DNA from: Leucothrix mucor DSM 2157
GTDB taxonomy: Bacteria; Pseudomonadota; Gammaproteobacteria; Thiotrichales; Thiotrichaceae
DNA: 64,000 bases
Direction: 5' to 3'
Assembly: GCF_000419525.1 (NCBI RefSeq)
Contig: NZ_ATTE01000001.1
Span: 4,214,501 to 4,278,500, forward strand
Part shown: piece by piece, positions 17,309-26,102 of the stretch
How the letters are laid out: every line of letters begins with the position of its first letter
Numbering within the stretch: the stretch's first letter is position 1
The notes under the pieces: generated by a model
What the model was told of the DNA's origin: nothing
What the model saw: the letters and a program-made list of their open reading frames with translations, nothing else
Databases searched by the model: none
Made by a program: the position numbers and the translations under genes

Positions 17309-17340
17309 GCCTGAAGGTGAGCACTGAAAAAGGATACAGT

Positions 17341-18453
17341 ATGCAATTTCTGAAAAATCCGCTGCGTGGCGTTGGTATCAAGCCGACGACTGAAATGAGT
17401 GATAAGCAGGTGAGTACGAATGCTGAAAAGGTTTTGTCCATTTTCAAGCACTGCCCGATGTCGCAGTCGACACCGTTGTTAGAGCTTTCTGAGCTGGGTG
17501 CCGAGTTGGGCGTGGCCGATTTATTTCTGAAAGATGAGCGCGAGCGCATGGGCTTGGGGAGCTTTAAAGCAACTGGCGCTGCCTATGTAATTGCTTTGGC
17601 GGCCAGCGAAAAGATTGAAAGCATGCCAGATCTTTCACTGGCAACGGTAAAGCCGGAACAGCTGAAACAAATTCTGAAAGGCAGTACGTATGTGTGTGCT
17701 AGTGCAGGTAACCATGGCTTGTCAGTCGCTGCAGGTGCGCGAATCTTTGGTGCAACTGCGGTCATTTATTTAAGCCAGACCGTGCCGGAGTCGTTCGCCG
17801 AGCGCTTACGTAGTTACGATGCGGAGGTGGTGCGCGCGGGTAATAATTACGAAGAAAGCATGGTGGCTGCCGCGAAACGTGCTGAGCAGATGGATTGGAT
17901 ACTGTTATCAGATTCCTCATGGCCGGGTTATACCGAAATTCCCACGCAGGTGATGGAAGGCTATTTGCTAATTGCCGCCGAAGTCGTTTCTCAGTTTGAT
18001 GATGACCCCGCGCCGAGCCATATTTTTCTGCAAGCCGGAGTTGGTGGCATTGCCGCGGCTGCAACGGCCTATTTTCGCAGTAAGTGGGAGGATGAGTCGG
18101 TGATTGTAGTGGTCGAGCCGGAAGCCGCGCCCGCAATTATTGATAGTGTGAAAGCGGGCAAGCCGGTAATTAGCGAAGGGCCGGTTTCAAATATGGGGCG
18201 TTTGGATTGTAAAGAACCTTCACACATTGCTTTGGGTTGTCTATCTCGTGAGGCTGATTTTTTTGTCACGCTCAGTGATGAAGAAGCGTTGGAAGCGACG
18301 CAATGGTTAACCACTCAAGGTATTCATGCGACGCCATCGGCAACCGCTGGTCTGGCGGCCGTGTATCATAGTAAGTCGGGTGATACCTTTCGTGAGGCGA
18401 TTGGTTTAACCGAGTCCAGTCGTGTGTTGGCGCTCATTACAGAACAAGCGTAA
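17341..18453 (+). CDS. PLP-dependent fold type II lyase, diaminopropionate ammonia-lyase-like
   Basis: 370 residues from the ATG at 17341, preceded by AAAAGGA at a good distance. An in-frame GTG at 17317 would add eight residues. The PLP lysine is in SFKATGAAY (about Lys76), the phosphate-side SAGNHG loop and the GVGGIAAA glycine loop follow. NPLRGVG at the start and the overall order resemble diaminopropionate ammonia-lyase (YgeX/DpaL). Threonine/serine dehydratases share the fold. It is divergent from nnrS. The substrate is not certain. Confidence 0.72.
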   Translation: MQFLKNPLRGVGIKPTTEMSDKQVSTNAEKVLSIFKHCPMSQSTPLLELSELGAELGVADLFLKDERERMGLGSFKATGAAYVIALAASEKIESMPDLSLATVKPEQLKQILKGSTYVCASAGNHGLSVAAGARIFGATAVIYLSQTVPESFAERLRSYDAEVVRAGNNYEESMVAAAKRAEQMDWILLSDSSWPGYTEIPTQVMEGYLLIAAEVVSQFDDDPAPSHIFLQAGVGGIAAAATAYFRSKWEDESVIVVVEPEAAPAIIDSVKAGKPVISEGPVSNMGRLDCKEPSHIALGCLSREADFFVTLSDEEALEATQWLTTQGIHATPSATAGLAAVYHSKSGDTFREAIGLTESSRVLALITEQA

Positions 18454-18548
18454 GCGTTTGTTATGAATGATTATTTGAGTCGATTTGAAGCAATGGTTAT
18501 AGCGACGCGAGCGGTGTTACTGACTGCGGGCATAATGGAAGAAACAGT

Positions 18549-18902
18549 ATGAGAAAAACCATTATTATTGGCCTGATCAGTGTTGGTATTTTGCTAACGG
18601 CAGTGTTCGGTGTGCGGGCGGTTAAGTCCTTTCTGCATATCCGGCATATAGAATCGGAAGTTGGTAGTTCGGTATCCTTGCACGGTTGGATGACAATTCC
18701 GTATGTTGCCAAGGCCTATCAAGTGCCGGTAGATTATCTGTTTGCAGCGCTAAAGGTTCCCCGTGATGATAATGAAGACGAGAGCTTGCACCATTTGAAA
18801 AATAATTATTTTAATGGCGATGCGGATGCCGTTAGCAACGCCATTCAGGCCGCTGTTAAAGACTATCAGTATCCTGACGACGCCAGCCCAGAGCAACCCT
18901 AA
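18549..18902 (+). CDS. Small membrane-anchored protein of unknown function
   Basis: 117 residues. A single N-terminal hydrophobic helix (IIIGLISVGILLTAVFG, about 5-21) precedes a soluble acidic domain of about 90 residues ending in DDASPEQP. The arrangement predicts a periplasmic domain anchored in the inner membrane. I do not recognise the family. The segment LHGWMTIPYVAKAYQVP is reminiscent of short DNA-binding-like or SHOCT-like modules, but I make no assignment. Its stop codon is two bases before the DedA ATG, so the two are probably co-transcribed and functionally linked at the membrane. Confidence 0.75.
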   Translation: MRKTIIIGLISVGILLTAVFGVRAVKSFLHIRHIESEVGSSVSLHGWMTIPYVAKAYQVPVDYLFAALKVPRDDNEDESLHHLKNNYFNGDADAVSNAIQAAVKDYQYPDDASPEQP

Positions 18903-18904
18903 TC

Positions 18905-19510
18905 ATGGAATTTGAAACAACCGACCTCCTGCTGACAGGAATGCTGAACTATGGTGCACCGATTCTAGGATTGGTGTTGCTGTTAGGTGGCATGGGCATT
19001 CCACTACCGGGTACGCTCATGGTGTTGCTGGCTGGTGCATTTGTTCGACAAGGTTTGCTGGATGGTTTTAGCACCATGGGGATTGGTCTGGCCTGCGTAA
19101 TTATCGGTGACTGCATTAGCTATGGTATGGGGTATTATGCGCGTAACTGGGTGAATCGCCACTTTGGACGGTCAAAATCTTGGCAAAGTGCTCAGGAAGC
19201 GTTTCAAAAACGAGGTGGGGTTGCCATTTATTTGACGCGATTTTTGATCACGCCATTAGCCGTTCCAACCAACTTAATTGCAGGCAGTACATACTATCCT
19301 TTCCGTCGTTTTCTAATGTATGACCTTGCCGGTGAGTTCACGTGGTTACTGTTATTTGGCAGCTTAGGCTATGCCTTCGGCACCCAATGGGATGCGATTA
19401 ACAGCTGCATTCGTGACTCCAGCGGTTTAATGGCTGGCTTAGCATTAGTACTGGTGGGTATTTATTTCTTGAGGCGACATCATAATCATGCCAAATTAGT
19501 CAAAGCCTAG
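18905..19510 (+). CDS. DedA family membrane protein
   Basis: 201 residues with about five hydrophobic segments. The DedA/SNARE-associated core is visible as GMGIPLPGTLMVLLAGAF near residues 29-46, followed by RKGG-like QKRGGVAIYLTRFLITPLA (an amphipathic re-entrant region with the conserved Arg) and GSLGYAFG. DedA proteins act in undecaprenyl-phosphate or phospholipid flipping at the inner membrane. It follows the 117-residue membrane protein after two bases. Confidence 0.88.
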   Translation: MEFETTDLLLTGMLNYGAPILGLVLLLGGMGIPLPGTLMVLLAGAFVRQGLLDGFSTMGIGLACVIIGDCISYGMGYYARNWVNRHFGRSKSWQSAQEAFQKRGGVAIYLTRFLITPLAVPTNLIAGSTYYPFRRFLMYDLAGEFTWLLLFGSLGYAFGTQWDAINSCIRDSSGLMAGLALVLVGIYFLRRHHNHAKLVKA

Positions 19511-19532
19511 TAAAACAACAAGGGGGAGTAGT

Positions 19533-20684
19533 ATGCAGGGATTCTCGAAAGATGAGTTTCGTCAGCGCTTGGATAAAGCACAATTTCTAATGCGCGAGCA
19601 GGGCATGGACCTAATGCTACTCACCTCGGAACCGGAGGTGCGTTACTTCTCTGGCTTCTTTACGCAGTTTTGGCTCAGTCCAACCCGTCCGTGGTTTTTG
19701 CTCATTCCTGATCGTGGCTATCCGGTTGCGGTTATTCCTGAGATTGGCGAAGTGGTTATGCGTAAGACTTGGGTTCGCGATATTCGCACCTGGTCATCCC
19801 CGCAGCCTGCAGATGAAGGCATTTCACTGCTTAGCGATACCATCAATGAAATGGTGGGTGGCAAGGCGGTGATTGGTTTAAGCAAAGGGCATGAGTCTGT
19901 CATTCGCATGCCATTAAATGATTTGGAATCGTTACGTACTCAATTGCCGGGTATGCGCTGGATGAATTGTACGCCCCTGATTCGCGAACTGCGCATGGAA
20001 AAGTCACCTGCCGAAGTCGCTAAAATCCGTCATATTTGCCAGATCGCGTCGGATACTTTTGATCAAGCTGCTAGTTTATTTGAAATTGGCCAGCCGTTGG
20101 ATTCTGTATTCCGCGCCTTTAAAATTGCCATGTTGCAGCAGGGCGCGGATGATGTGCCGTATCTGGTTGGCGGTGCTGGCCAAGGTGGCTATGGCGATGT
20201 GATTTCGCCGCCCTCGCAAGTGCCGATTGAAGCGGGTGATATATTGATGTTAGATACCGGCTCAACTTACGAGGGTTATTATTGCGACTTTGATCGTAAC
20301 TTTGCCTTTGGCCATGCTTCCGATATTGCCAAGCGCGCTTATCAAACCTTGTATCAAGCGACTGAAGCGGGTTTAGCCATAGCCAAGCCGGGAGCGACCT
20401 GTGCGCAAGTGTATCAGGCGATGCAGAGTGTGATTGAGCAAGCCGGTGGCGGTGCGGGTGGTGTTGGTCGCATGGGACATGGTCTGGGAATGCAGCTCAC
20501 CGAATGGCCATCCAATATGGCAAGCGACCATACGGTCATCACGCCGAATATGGTGCTCACGCTGGAGCCCAGCATGGGCCTTGGCGATGGTAAAATGATG
20601 GTGCATGAGGAAAATATTCTGATTACCGAATATGGCCCTGAAATGCTGAGTCGACGCGCTGCGCCAGAGTTGCCCATTATCTGA
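19533..20684 (+). CDS. M24 family metallopeptidase (Xaa-Pro aminopeptidase-like)
   Basis: 383 residues with a creatinase-like N-terminal domain and a pita-bread catalytic domain. Metal ligands are identifiable: Asp in MLDTGSTYEGYYCDFDR (two Asp), His in MGHGLGMQLTEWP, Glu in TLEPSMG and Glu in VHEENILIT. The family includes prolidases, aminopeptidase P, creatinase and ectoine hydrolase; the substrate cannot be assigned. The gene has a GGGGGAG ribosome binding site and follows dedA by 22 bases. Confidence 0.88.
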   Translation: MQGFSKDEFRQRLDKAQFLMREQGMDLMLLTSEPEVRYFSGFFTQFWLSPTRPWFLLIPDRGYPVAVIPEIGEVVMRKTWVRDIRTWSSPQPADEGISLLSDTINEMVGGKAVIGLSKGHESVIRMPLNDLESLRTQLPGMRWMNCTPLIRELRMEKSPAEVAKIRHICQIASDTFDQAASLFEIGQPLDSVFRAFKIAMLQQGADDVPYLVGGAGQGGYGDVISPPSQVPIEAGDILMLDTGSTYEGYYCDFDRNFAFGHASDIAKRAYQTLYQATEAGLAIAKPGATCAQVYQAMQSVIEQAGGGAGGVGRMGHGLGMQLTEWPSNMASDHTVITPNMVLTLEPSMGLGDGKMMVHEENILITEYGPEMLSRRAAPELPII

Positions 20685-20738
20685 GATTCGATTTGAATAT
20701 ATGATAAGCTTCTGCACACTTGTCACAACGAGATAACA

Positions 20739-21983
20739 ATGACTATGAAGCGGTTGGCACACATAACAATACTAATGACTTTACTCACGGTGGCGGGCTG
20801 CTCCAGTGTGCCGACTCAAGCGCCGGTGGCTCCGGTAAAAGTGACGCCGCCCAAGCCGGTGAAAGCCATTGTGCCAGACAGGCCACCCGTACCTGCGGAA
20901 TTGGTTGGGCGTTATAGCTTATTTGAAGGCTCCGAGAGTACCTTCGACATTCGACAAGAGGGCGGTAAGTTATTGGTGTATAGCGGGAAAAATGCTTCCG
21001 AGCTTACGCCGGTTAGTGCCACACGCTACACTTTGCCCGGTGGTCGACAGATCGACTTTCAGTATTCCAATGAAGGTAAATACGACCGCTTTAGTTTAGT
21101 ACTTGATGGCCGCCCACAGCGCTTTATTCGTGATGACTCCTTGCTGCGCAGTCGCAAAGGGGTCACGCAACAAGCGGTGTACACTTGGCAGCTGGTGAAT
21201 GATTTAAAGCTCGGTGACTACACGTATTCTCGTTTTATCAGCCCCTGGCGTGGCGTGGTGGATTACTCGGTTTACCTGCCGCCTAAATGGCAGCGACACA
21301 CTAAAAACACCTATCCGCTGGTGATTTTCTTGCACGGCCAAACGGGTTGGGAGCACAGCTTCCCGCAAAGTGTGCCGGCGTCCCAGTTGAATGATTGGAT
21401 CAACCGCGGATTGATTCCGCCCATGGTGATCGTGTCTTTACGTACGGGCCGCATTAACGGTCGCGAGGAAGAGCAGTGGTCATCGCCACGCAATGAAACC
21501 TTGCTGACCAGCGATAGTGGTAATGAGCTACGCGCCTTTTTACGTCGCGAGTTCCATGCGGGCATGACGGCACAAACAACGTCAATTCATGGTCACTCCC
21601 GTGGCGCACGTGGTGCGATTCATTATGCACTGAAATATCCACAGCAATTTTCCTCTGCAGTGGCTAATGCTTTCGTAAGTGATTACGCCTTGCCAGAAAC
21701 CATGCAGCTTGCGGCGCAGAACCAAGACATGCTGCGCAAATCCGGCATTCCGCTGCGTATTTCAATTGGTGACCGGGATGAGTTTGAATTGAATTTAGGG
21801 CGTCAATCGTCTGCTGTGATTCATAAGCATCTGAACGACTTAGGTATTAAGCACCAATATCAAGTGTTTGCAGGCGTTGATCATGGCTTTGTGAATATCT
21901 GGAATGTGCGTCAAGCGAATGGCATGCCAAATGGTTTGGCCGAGTTACAGTTTCACGCCGGTGCCTGGAGCGCCGCCAAATAA
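20739..21983 (+). CDS. Secreted lipoprotein, alpha/beta-hydrolase esterase
   Basis: 414 residues. A signal peptide ending in the lipobox LLTVAGC places the lipidated cysteine at residue 21. A proline-rich linker leads to an N-terminal beta domain (about 60-150) and an esterase-D/feruloyl-esterase-like hydrolase: LVIFLHGQTGWEHS oxyanion region, nucleophile serine in GHSRGARG, Asp in GDRDEFE and His in VDHGF. Outer-membrane or periplasmic esterase activity is expected, with unknown substrate. The ATG at 20745 is an alternative start. The tag gene follows after 12 bases. Confidence 0.85.
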   Translation: MTMKRLAHITILMTLLTVAGCSSVPTQAPVAPVKVTPPKPVKAIVPDRPPVPAELVGRYSLFEGSESTFDIRQEGGKLLVYSGKNASELTPVSATRYTLPGGRQIDFQYSNEGKYDRFSLVLDGRPQRFIRDDSLLRSRKGVTQQAVYTWQLVNDLKLGDYTYSRFISPWRGVVDYSVYLPPKWQRHTKNTYPLVIFLHGQTGWEHSFPQSVPASQLNDWINRGLIPPMVIVSLRTGRINGREEEQWSSPRNETLLTSDSGNELRAFLRREFHAGMTAQTTSIHGHSRGARGAIHYALKYPQQFSSAVANAFVSDYALPETMQLAAQNQDMLRKSGIPLRISIGDRDEFELNLGRQSSAVIHKHLNDLGIKHQYQVFAGVDHGFVNIWNVRQANGMPNGLAELQFHAGAWSAAK

Positions 21984-21995
21984 AGAGATAACACG

Positions 21996-22580
21996 ATGTT
22001 AGAGCCGAGCCTTGATGGCAAGAAACGTTGCTTTGGTGGCAAGCCCGGAAAAGAGGGCTATGCCGAGTACCATGATGTGGAATGGGGTATCCCTAAGCAT
22101 GACGATCAGTTTCTATTTGAGATGCTTATATTGGAAGGCGCACAGGCTGGTTTAAGCTGGGAAACTATACTTAATAAGCGGGAAGGTTATCGAGCGGCGT
22201 TTCATAACTTTGATCCGGTGAAAGTGGCGGCGATGACGGATGAAGCGTTGCAAGAGCGCTTGCTGAATCCAAACATCGTGCGCAATAAGTTAAAGGTGTT
22301 CGCGGCACGTAAAAATGCCATTGCCTTTTTGAAGATTCAACAAGAATTTGGCAGCTTCGATGCGTACTTATGGGCGTATGTGGATGGCAAGCAGCAGTTG
22401 AATCATTGGGATGAGTTTGCGCAAGTACCAGTCTCTACACCAATTAGTGAAGCGCTATCCAAAGATCTTAAAAAGCGTGGAATGACTTTTGTTGGCCCCA
22501 CGATTATGTATGCTTATATGCAATCAGTGGGGCTGGTAGATGACCATTTGACTGATTGCTGGCGTTACCATAAAGCCTGA
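21996..22580 (+). CDS. tag: DNA-3-methyladenine glycosylase I
   Basis: 194 residues, full length for Tag. YHDVEWGIP, FEMLILEGAQAGLSWETIL and DALSK-like EALSKDLKKRGMTFVGPTI align closely with E. coli Tag. Zinc-ligand positions are present: the N-terminal Cys (RCFGG), the His of YHD, and His and Cys in DDHLTDCW. It excises 3-methyladenine in base excision repair. The N-terminus is about ten residues longer than the E. coli enzyme. Its stop codon forms the first bases of an 8-bp tandem-repeat tract. Confidence 0.95.
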   Translation: MLEPSLDGKKRCFGGKPGKEGYAEYHDVEWGIPKHDDQFLFEMLILEGAQAGLSWETILNKREGYRAAFHNFDPVKVAAMTDEALQERLLNPNIVRNKLKVFAARKNAIAFLKIQQEFGSFDAYLWAYVDGKQQLNHWDEFAQVPVSTPISEALSKDLKKRGMTFVGPTIMYAYMQSVGLVDDHLTDCWRYHKA

Positions 22581-22646
22581 ATTGCTGAATTGCTGAATTG
22601 CTGAATTGCTGAATTGCTGAATTGCTGAATTGCTGAATTGCTGAAT
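22577..22646. repeat. 8-bp tandem repeat, 8.75 copies, starting at the tag stop codon
   Basis: CTGAATTG is repeated eight times perfectly from 22577 to 22640, then six more matching bases to 22646. The TGA stop of tag (22578-22580) lies within the first unit. Copy-number changes therefore cannot alter the Tag protein, only the 3' untranslated region. Confidence 0.97.
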
Positions 22647-22669
22647 AACAGATAACGCCATATTTCTTT

Positions 22670-22700
22670 AGTCGGTTCACCCTAATAGGCTAAACCGACT
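22670..22700. terminator. Hairpin between convergent tag and GST genes
   Basis: AGTCGGTT (22670-22677) pairs with AACCGACT (22693-22700) around a 15-base loop. It sits between two convergent genes and has no clear U-tract on either side, so a terminator role is only likely by position. Confidence 0.4.
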
Positions 22701-22717
22701 TGATCGCGAGCCTCGGG

Positions 22718-23383
22718 TTAAACCGTTTCGCCCGCAGCCTCGTAAGTTTCAATCGTCCAGCTTTCTGCTTTTGCCGCATCCAGCCAATCTTGCATCTCTG
22801 GTATTGCCTGCATCGCTTCAGCCCACTTGCTAAAGGCTGGGGAAACTTCCAAACTATAGCCAACCACTCGCCACATTACGGGCGCATACATGGCATCCAC
22901 AATACTGAACTGGCCACATAAGAAATCACCTTCCGGCTTTTCTGCACGCTCGAAGTGTTCCCAAATTTCAGCAAGGCGGTTGAGGTCTCCGGCCAAGGTC
23001 GCGGCAGCTTCTTCAGTGAGACGCTTTTGGCTACGGCAATTCATTGGGCAAGTGCCACGCAATGTTGCAAAGCCACTGTGCATTTCTGAGGCAGCACTGC
23101 GAGCCAGCGCCCGTAGGGCGGACTCTTCCGGCCACAATCCGCGATCCGGATATTGTTCAGCTAGGTATTCCATAATCGCCAAACTATCCCAGATCACATT
23201 ATCCTGCACCACCAGCACGGGCACTTGTGCAGGAATCTGATAGCGCTGGCCAAGCTTATCCAAACTGTCGCTGTGATAAAAAGGCAATACGGTCTCTTCG
23301 AATGGAATGCCGGCAACTTGCATCATAATCCAAGGTCGCAGCGACCAAGACGAGTAATTTTTATACGCGATGTAAAGATGCAT
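22718..23383 (-). CDS. Glutathione S-transferase family protein
   Basis: 221 residues. The thioredoxin-like N-terminal domain opens with YIAYKNYSSWSLRPWIMM, a catalytic-serine type GST start, and includes the cis-Pro segment IPAQVPVLVVQDNVIWDSLA with the glutathione-contacting Asp-Ser. An all-helical C-terminal domain follows. It is a detoxification or glutathione-conjugating enzyme of unspecified substrate. It converges with tag. Confidence 0.9.
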   Translation of the reverse strand: MHLYIAYKNYSSWSLRPWIMMQVAGIPFEETVLPFYHSDSLDKLGQRYQIPAQVPVLVVQDNVIWDSLAIMEYLAEQYPDRGLWPEESALRALARSAASEMHSGFATLRGTCPMNCRSQKRLTEEAAATLAGDLNRLAEIWEHFERAEKPEGDFLCGQFSIVDAMYAPVMWRVVGYSLEVSPAFSKWAEAMQAIPEMQDWLDAAKAESWTIETYEAAGETV

Positions 23384-23416
23384 GATGAAACTCCTGATGC
23401 AAAAATGGCTGAACAG

Positions 23417-24157
23417 TCAAACGGAATCAAGCTCGCTTTTGGCTAAATTAATCCATGATTTATAGCGAGCACGGTAATGCTTGTCAGAGAGTTTAGCTGT
23501 TTTCATAATCCCTTCAAGTAATTCCTGTGTTTGCTGCGGTTTGCCCAACTCTTTTAACAGCATAGCGTAGCGATAAGTGGCCTCCGGGCCGGGGTAAGTT
23601 TCGTTCAGTACCTCCAGCTCTTTGAGTGCCAAGTCGTTGTTACCCAGCTTGACCAGCGTTTTAGCGTAGAGCAAATGCGCATCCACATTTTTGTACTGCG
23701 GGTTTTCTTTAATTAGCGTATCCAGCGTTTGCTTAGTCTCGGCATACTGCTCCAGACCGTACTCTGCCTGAGCGCGTGCATACAGCAGATCAGGGTCATT
23801 TTCATAAAGGCCGGTTAGGCACTTGTCGTACAGTGCTTTCGCTTCGGCGTACTCACCTTTTTCCAGATACTCCGCGGCTAAGCGTGAAGAGTTTTCCACG
23901 GTATCGACAACTTCAAAATTATTGCTGGCTTGTTTGAAGTCCCGATTGGGGTTAACTAGCTTTTCAAGGCCCTTCCTAGCCTGCCAGCCGGTCCGCGTCT
24001 GCATTAAGGAAGGTAGTATTTCGACGAAGAAATAGGCGATAGCGCCAATCGCGGGAAGCATAACGATCGCCCAGATCCACATCGTATTGCGGCCGGTTTT
24101 CATCACGTGAACAACCAGCGCGATTTGAACGATAATCGTGAGAATAAAAATAGGCAT
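23417..24157 (-). CDS. Membrane-anchored TPR protein with PLDc_N-like N-terminus
   Basis: 246 residues. Two N-terminal hydrophobic helices separated by a short loop (FILTIIVQIALVVHVMKTG and WIWAIVMLPAIGAIAYFFV) resemble the PLDc_N membrane module. They are followed by tetratricopeptide-like helices from about residue 85 to the end (YLEKGEYAEAKALYDKCL, LLYARAQAEYGLEQYAETK, RYAMLLKELGKPQQ). It is expected to be an inner-membrane scaffold for protein contacts. Specific partners are unknown. Confidence 0.75.
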   Translation of the reverse strand: MPIFILTIIVQIALVVHVMKTGRNTMWIWAIVMLPAIGAIAYFFVEILPSLMQTRTGWQARKGLEKLVNPNRDFKQASNNFEVVDTVENSSRLAAEYLEKGEYAEAKALYDKCLTGLYENDPDLLYARAQAEYGLEQYAETKQTLDTLIKENPQYKNVDAHLLYAKTLVKLGNNDLALKELEVLNETYPGPEATYRYAMLLKELGKPQQTQELLEGIMKTAKLSDKHYRARYKSWINLAKSELDSV

Positions 24158-24259
24158 AGCACACCACCTTACAAGGCTTATTGATTATTTGAATTTTACG
24201 ATAGCATATAGGAGGCTTTATTCTAAATTCTGCTGCTTTAAATATAGTTAATTATGAGC

Positions 24260-24284
24260 AAAAAAATAGGGGCCATAAGCCCCT
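24260..24284 (-). terminator. Intrinsic terminator of the GlyGly-CTERM-like gene
   Basis: Read on the minus strand, the stem AGGGGC/GCCCCT (24268-24273 with 24279-24284) with a five-base loop is followed by a run of seven T residues (24260-24266). It lies about 30 bases after the stop codon of the gene at 24313. Confidence 0.75.
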
Positions 24285-24312
24285 GAAAGTTCCCCTATTA
24301 GGTACTGGTTAC

Positions 24313-24615
24313 CTACTTGCGCCGACTGATTAACAGCAGTGGCAGTAGCAACCATAATAACCACGAAGTGCTGCCGCTGCCGCCATTCGGGTTATTGAGA
24401 ATTACTGGATTTCGTACATCACCGGGGCGCGGAGCGTGAGCCGGAGGTGTCGTTCTAATGCGTGTATTGTGGTGGTACGGGTTGTTGTGCTTATTCGGTT
24501 TTATGGTTTGCACACTTGAGCCAGATGATTGGTGCTTTGCTTGCACCGTCGCAGTCCCGCACAAGCTGGCGATCAGCAGTATTACATAAAGCGCCTTATT
24601 GTGTGAGGTGAACAT
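24313..24615 (-). CDS. Small exported protein with GlyGly-CTERM-like sorting tail
   Basis: 100 residues from the ATG at 24615, which has CGGAG five bases upstream; an ATG at 24636 lacks such a site. A signal peptide (ALYVILLIASLCGTATVQA) is followed by a short low-complexity His/Asn/Pro-rich mature region. The C-terminus is GGSGSTS, a hydrophobic helix WLLWLLLPLLLI and the basic end SRRK. That tripartite tail resembles GlyGly-CTERM signals processed by rhombosortase. No rhombosortase gene is in the window, so the sorting assignment is inferred from the tail alone. Confidence 0.65.
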   Translation of the reverse strand: MFTSHNKALYVILLIASLCGTATVQAKHQSSGSSVQTIKPNKHNNPYHHNTRIRTTPPAHAPRPGDVRNPVILNNPNGGSGSTSWLLWLLLPLLLISRRK

Positions 24616-24878
24616 TCTAACTCCGAAATCGAACAACGTGATGCATGGGGACGTTATAAGGAGTGCGGCGGTGAGCGACCAGCGGTGTCAGGATTGGAGG
24701 TATCTTTTGGTGGGACAAAAGTAATCAAAGGAATGAACGGTAGTGGCGAGACAGTTGCATCGCTTACTGTTTGAGTGAATGATGCAATGCTATTGTAAAG
24801 AACCGCTTGTGACAGCTGAATAGCTTGTTTTAGGATCATCCTCTGTCTTGCCGGTATCAATCAGGAGCAGCAACATTT

Positions 24879-26033
24879 ATGAGTCAGAATCTTCACAACA
24901 AATACCCTGCAATTTCCGATCTGGCGCGTAAAGCCAAGCGCCGCATTCCCCATTTTGCTTGGGAGTACTTAGATAGCGGGACTGGCTTAGAGGATTGCGT
25001 GCCTCGTAATCGTGCGGCTTTTTCCAATGTCATCTTAACGCCTCAGTTTATGCAGGGCGTATTTGAGCCTGATATCAGTACCTCCTTATTTGGTGTGGAC
25101 TACGCTATGCCATTTGGTGTGGCTCCGGTTGGCCTGACAGGCTTAATGTGGCCGGGTGCGGAGAAAATTCTAGCTAAGGCCGCGGCCAAACACCGAATTC
25201 CCTACGGCTTAAGTACCGTTGCGACCGAAGCGCCTGAAACCATCGGGCCATTAACTAATGGCATGGGCTGGTTTCAACTCTACCCGCCACGCTTGCCCGA
25301 GCTGCGTCAGGATTTATTAAAGCGCGCCAAAGAGTCCGGCTTTACGACCTTAATGGTCACCGCCGATGTACCTACTGGTAGCTGCCGCGAGCGCCAAACA
25401 CGTGCCGGTGTGACTGTGCCACCTAAAACGGGTTTGCGTACTATTTTCCATGCCGCAATGCGCCCGCATTGGACATTGGAAACTTTACGCTATGGTCAAC
25501 CTGCGTTTCGTGGATTAGAAAAGTACATCGATGGTAAAGACATGCAAAATATGACCGCCTATATGGGTAAAGCATTAGGTGGTTCCTTGGATTGGGATTA
25601 CCTAAAAGCCGTTCGGGAAGAGTGGGATGGCCCAATTCTACTAAAAGGCATTCTGGATGTGGAGCAGGCTAAGCAAGCGGCGGCGATGGGCTTGGATGGG
25701 GTAATTGTATCGAACCATGGCGGGCGTCAATGTGATGGCGTGCCAGCTTCATTAGATGTGCTGCCTGAAATCAAAGCGGCAGTTGGTGATGAGATCAAGG
25801 TGCTGTTTGATAGTGGCGTGCGCACGGGGTTAGATGTGATTCGTGCCATCGCGTTAGGCGCAGACTTTGTATTACTGGGGCGTCCGTTTATGTATGGTGT
25901 TGCGGCATTGGGCGAAGCTGGTGGTAATCATGCCATTGAGATTCTGCGCAATGATTTGAAAAACAATATGACGCAACTGGGTTGTCAGCGGCTTGATCAG
26001 CTAGCAGGCAGGCTGACTAAGGCGTCGCGCTAA
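24879..26033 (+). CDS. FMN-dependent alpha-hydroxy-acid oxidase/dehydrogenase (LldD-like)
   Basis: 384 residues with a TIM barrel and FMN. Visible elements are FGVAPVGLTGLMWPGAE (FMN contacts), LMVTADVPTGSCRERQTRAG, LLKGIL with the FMN lysine, the catalytic histidine and arginine in VSNHGGRQCDG, and FDSGVRTGLDVIRAIALGAD for phosphate binding. Members oxidise L-lactate, glycolate or mandelate; the substrate is not resolved. It is monocistronic, with a 240-base featureless gap upstream. Confidence 0.9.
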   Translation: MSQNLHNKYPAISDLARKAKRRIPHFAWEYLDSGTGLEDCVPRNRAAFSNVILTPQFMQGVFEPDISTSLFGVDYAMPFGVAPVGLTGLMWPGAEKILAKAAAKHRIPYGLSTVATEAPETIGPLTNGMGWFQLYPPRLPELRQDLLKRAKESGFTTLMVTADVPTGSCRERQTRAGVTVPPKTGLRTIFHAAMRPHWTLETLRYGQPAFRGLEKYIDGKDMQNMTAYMGKALGGSLDWDYLKAVREEWDGPILLKGILDVEQAKQAAAMGLDGVIVSNHGGRQCDGVPASLDVLPEIKAAVGDEIKVLFDSGVRTGLDVIRAIALGADFVLLGRPFMYGVAALGEAGGNHAIEILRNDLKNNMTQLGCQRLDQLAGRLTKASR

Positions 26034-26034
26034 T

Positions 26035-26061
26035 AAAAAAAGGCAGCTCAAAAGAGCTGCC
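26035..26061 (-). terminator. Intrinsic terminator of Spy-like copy 1
   Basis: GGCAGCTC (26042-26049) and GAGCTGCC (26054-26061) form a perfect 8-bp stem with an AAAA loop. On the minus strand it ends in seven T residues (26035-26041). The hairpin belongs to the chaperone gene at 26103 although it abuts the stop codon of the oxidase gene. Related hairpins recur at 27349, 29781 and 30856. Confidence 0.9.
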
Positions 26062-26102
26062 CAAAGCTATCCAGGAGGAGAGATCCTGTTACTACTTAAA
26101 CG

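Noticed and set aside
24654-24860. Minus-strand 68-codon frame in the gap before the LldD-like gene
   Set aside because: No ribosome binding site, low-complexity composition and no recognisable similarity. Treated as non-coding.
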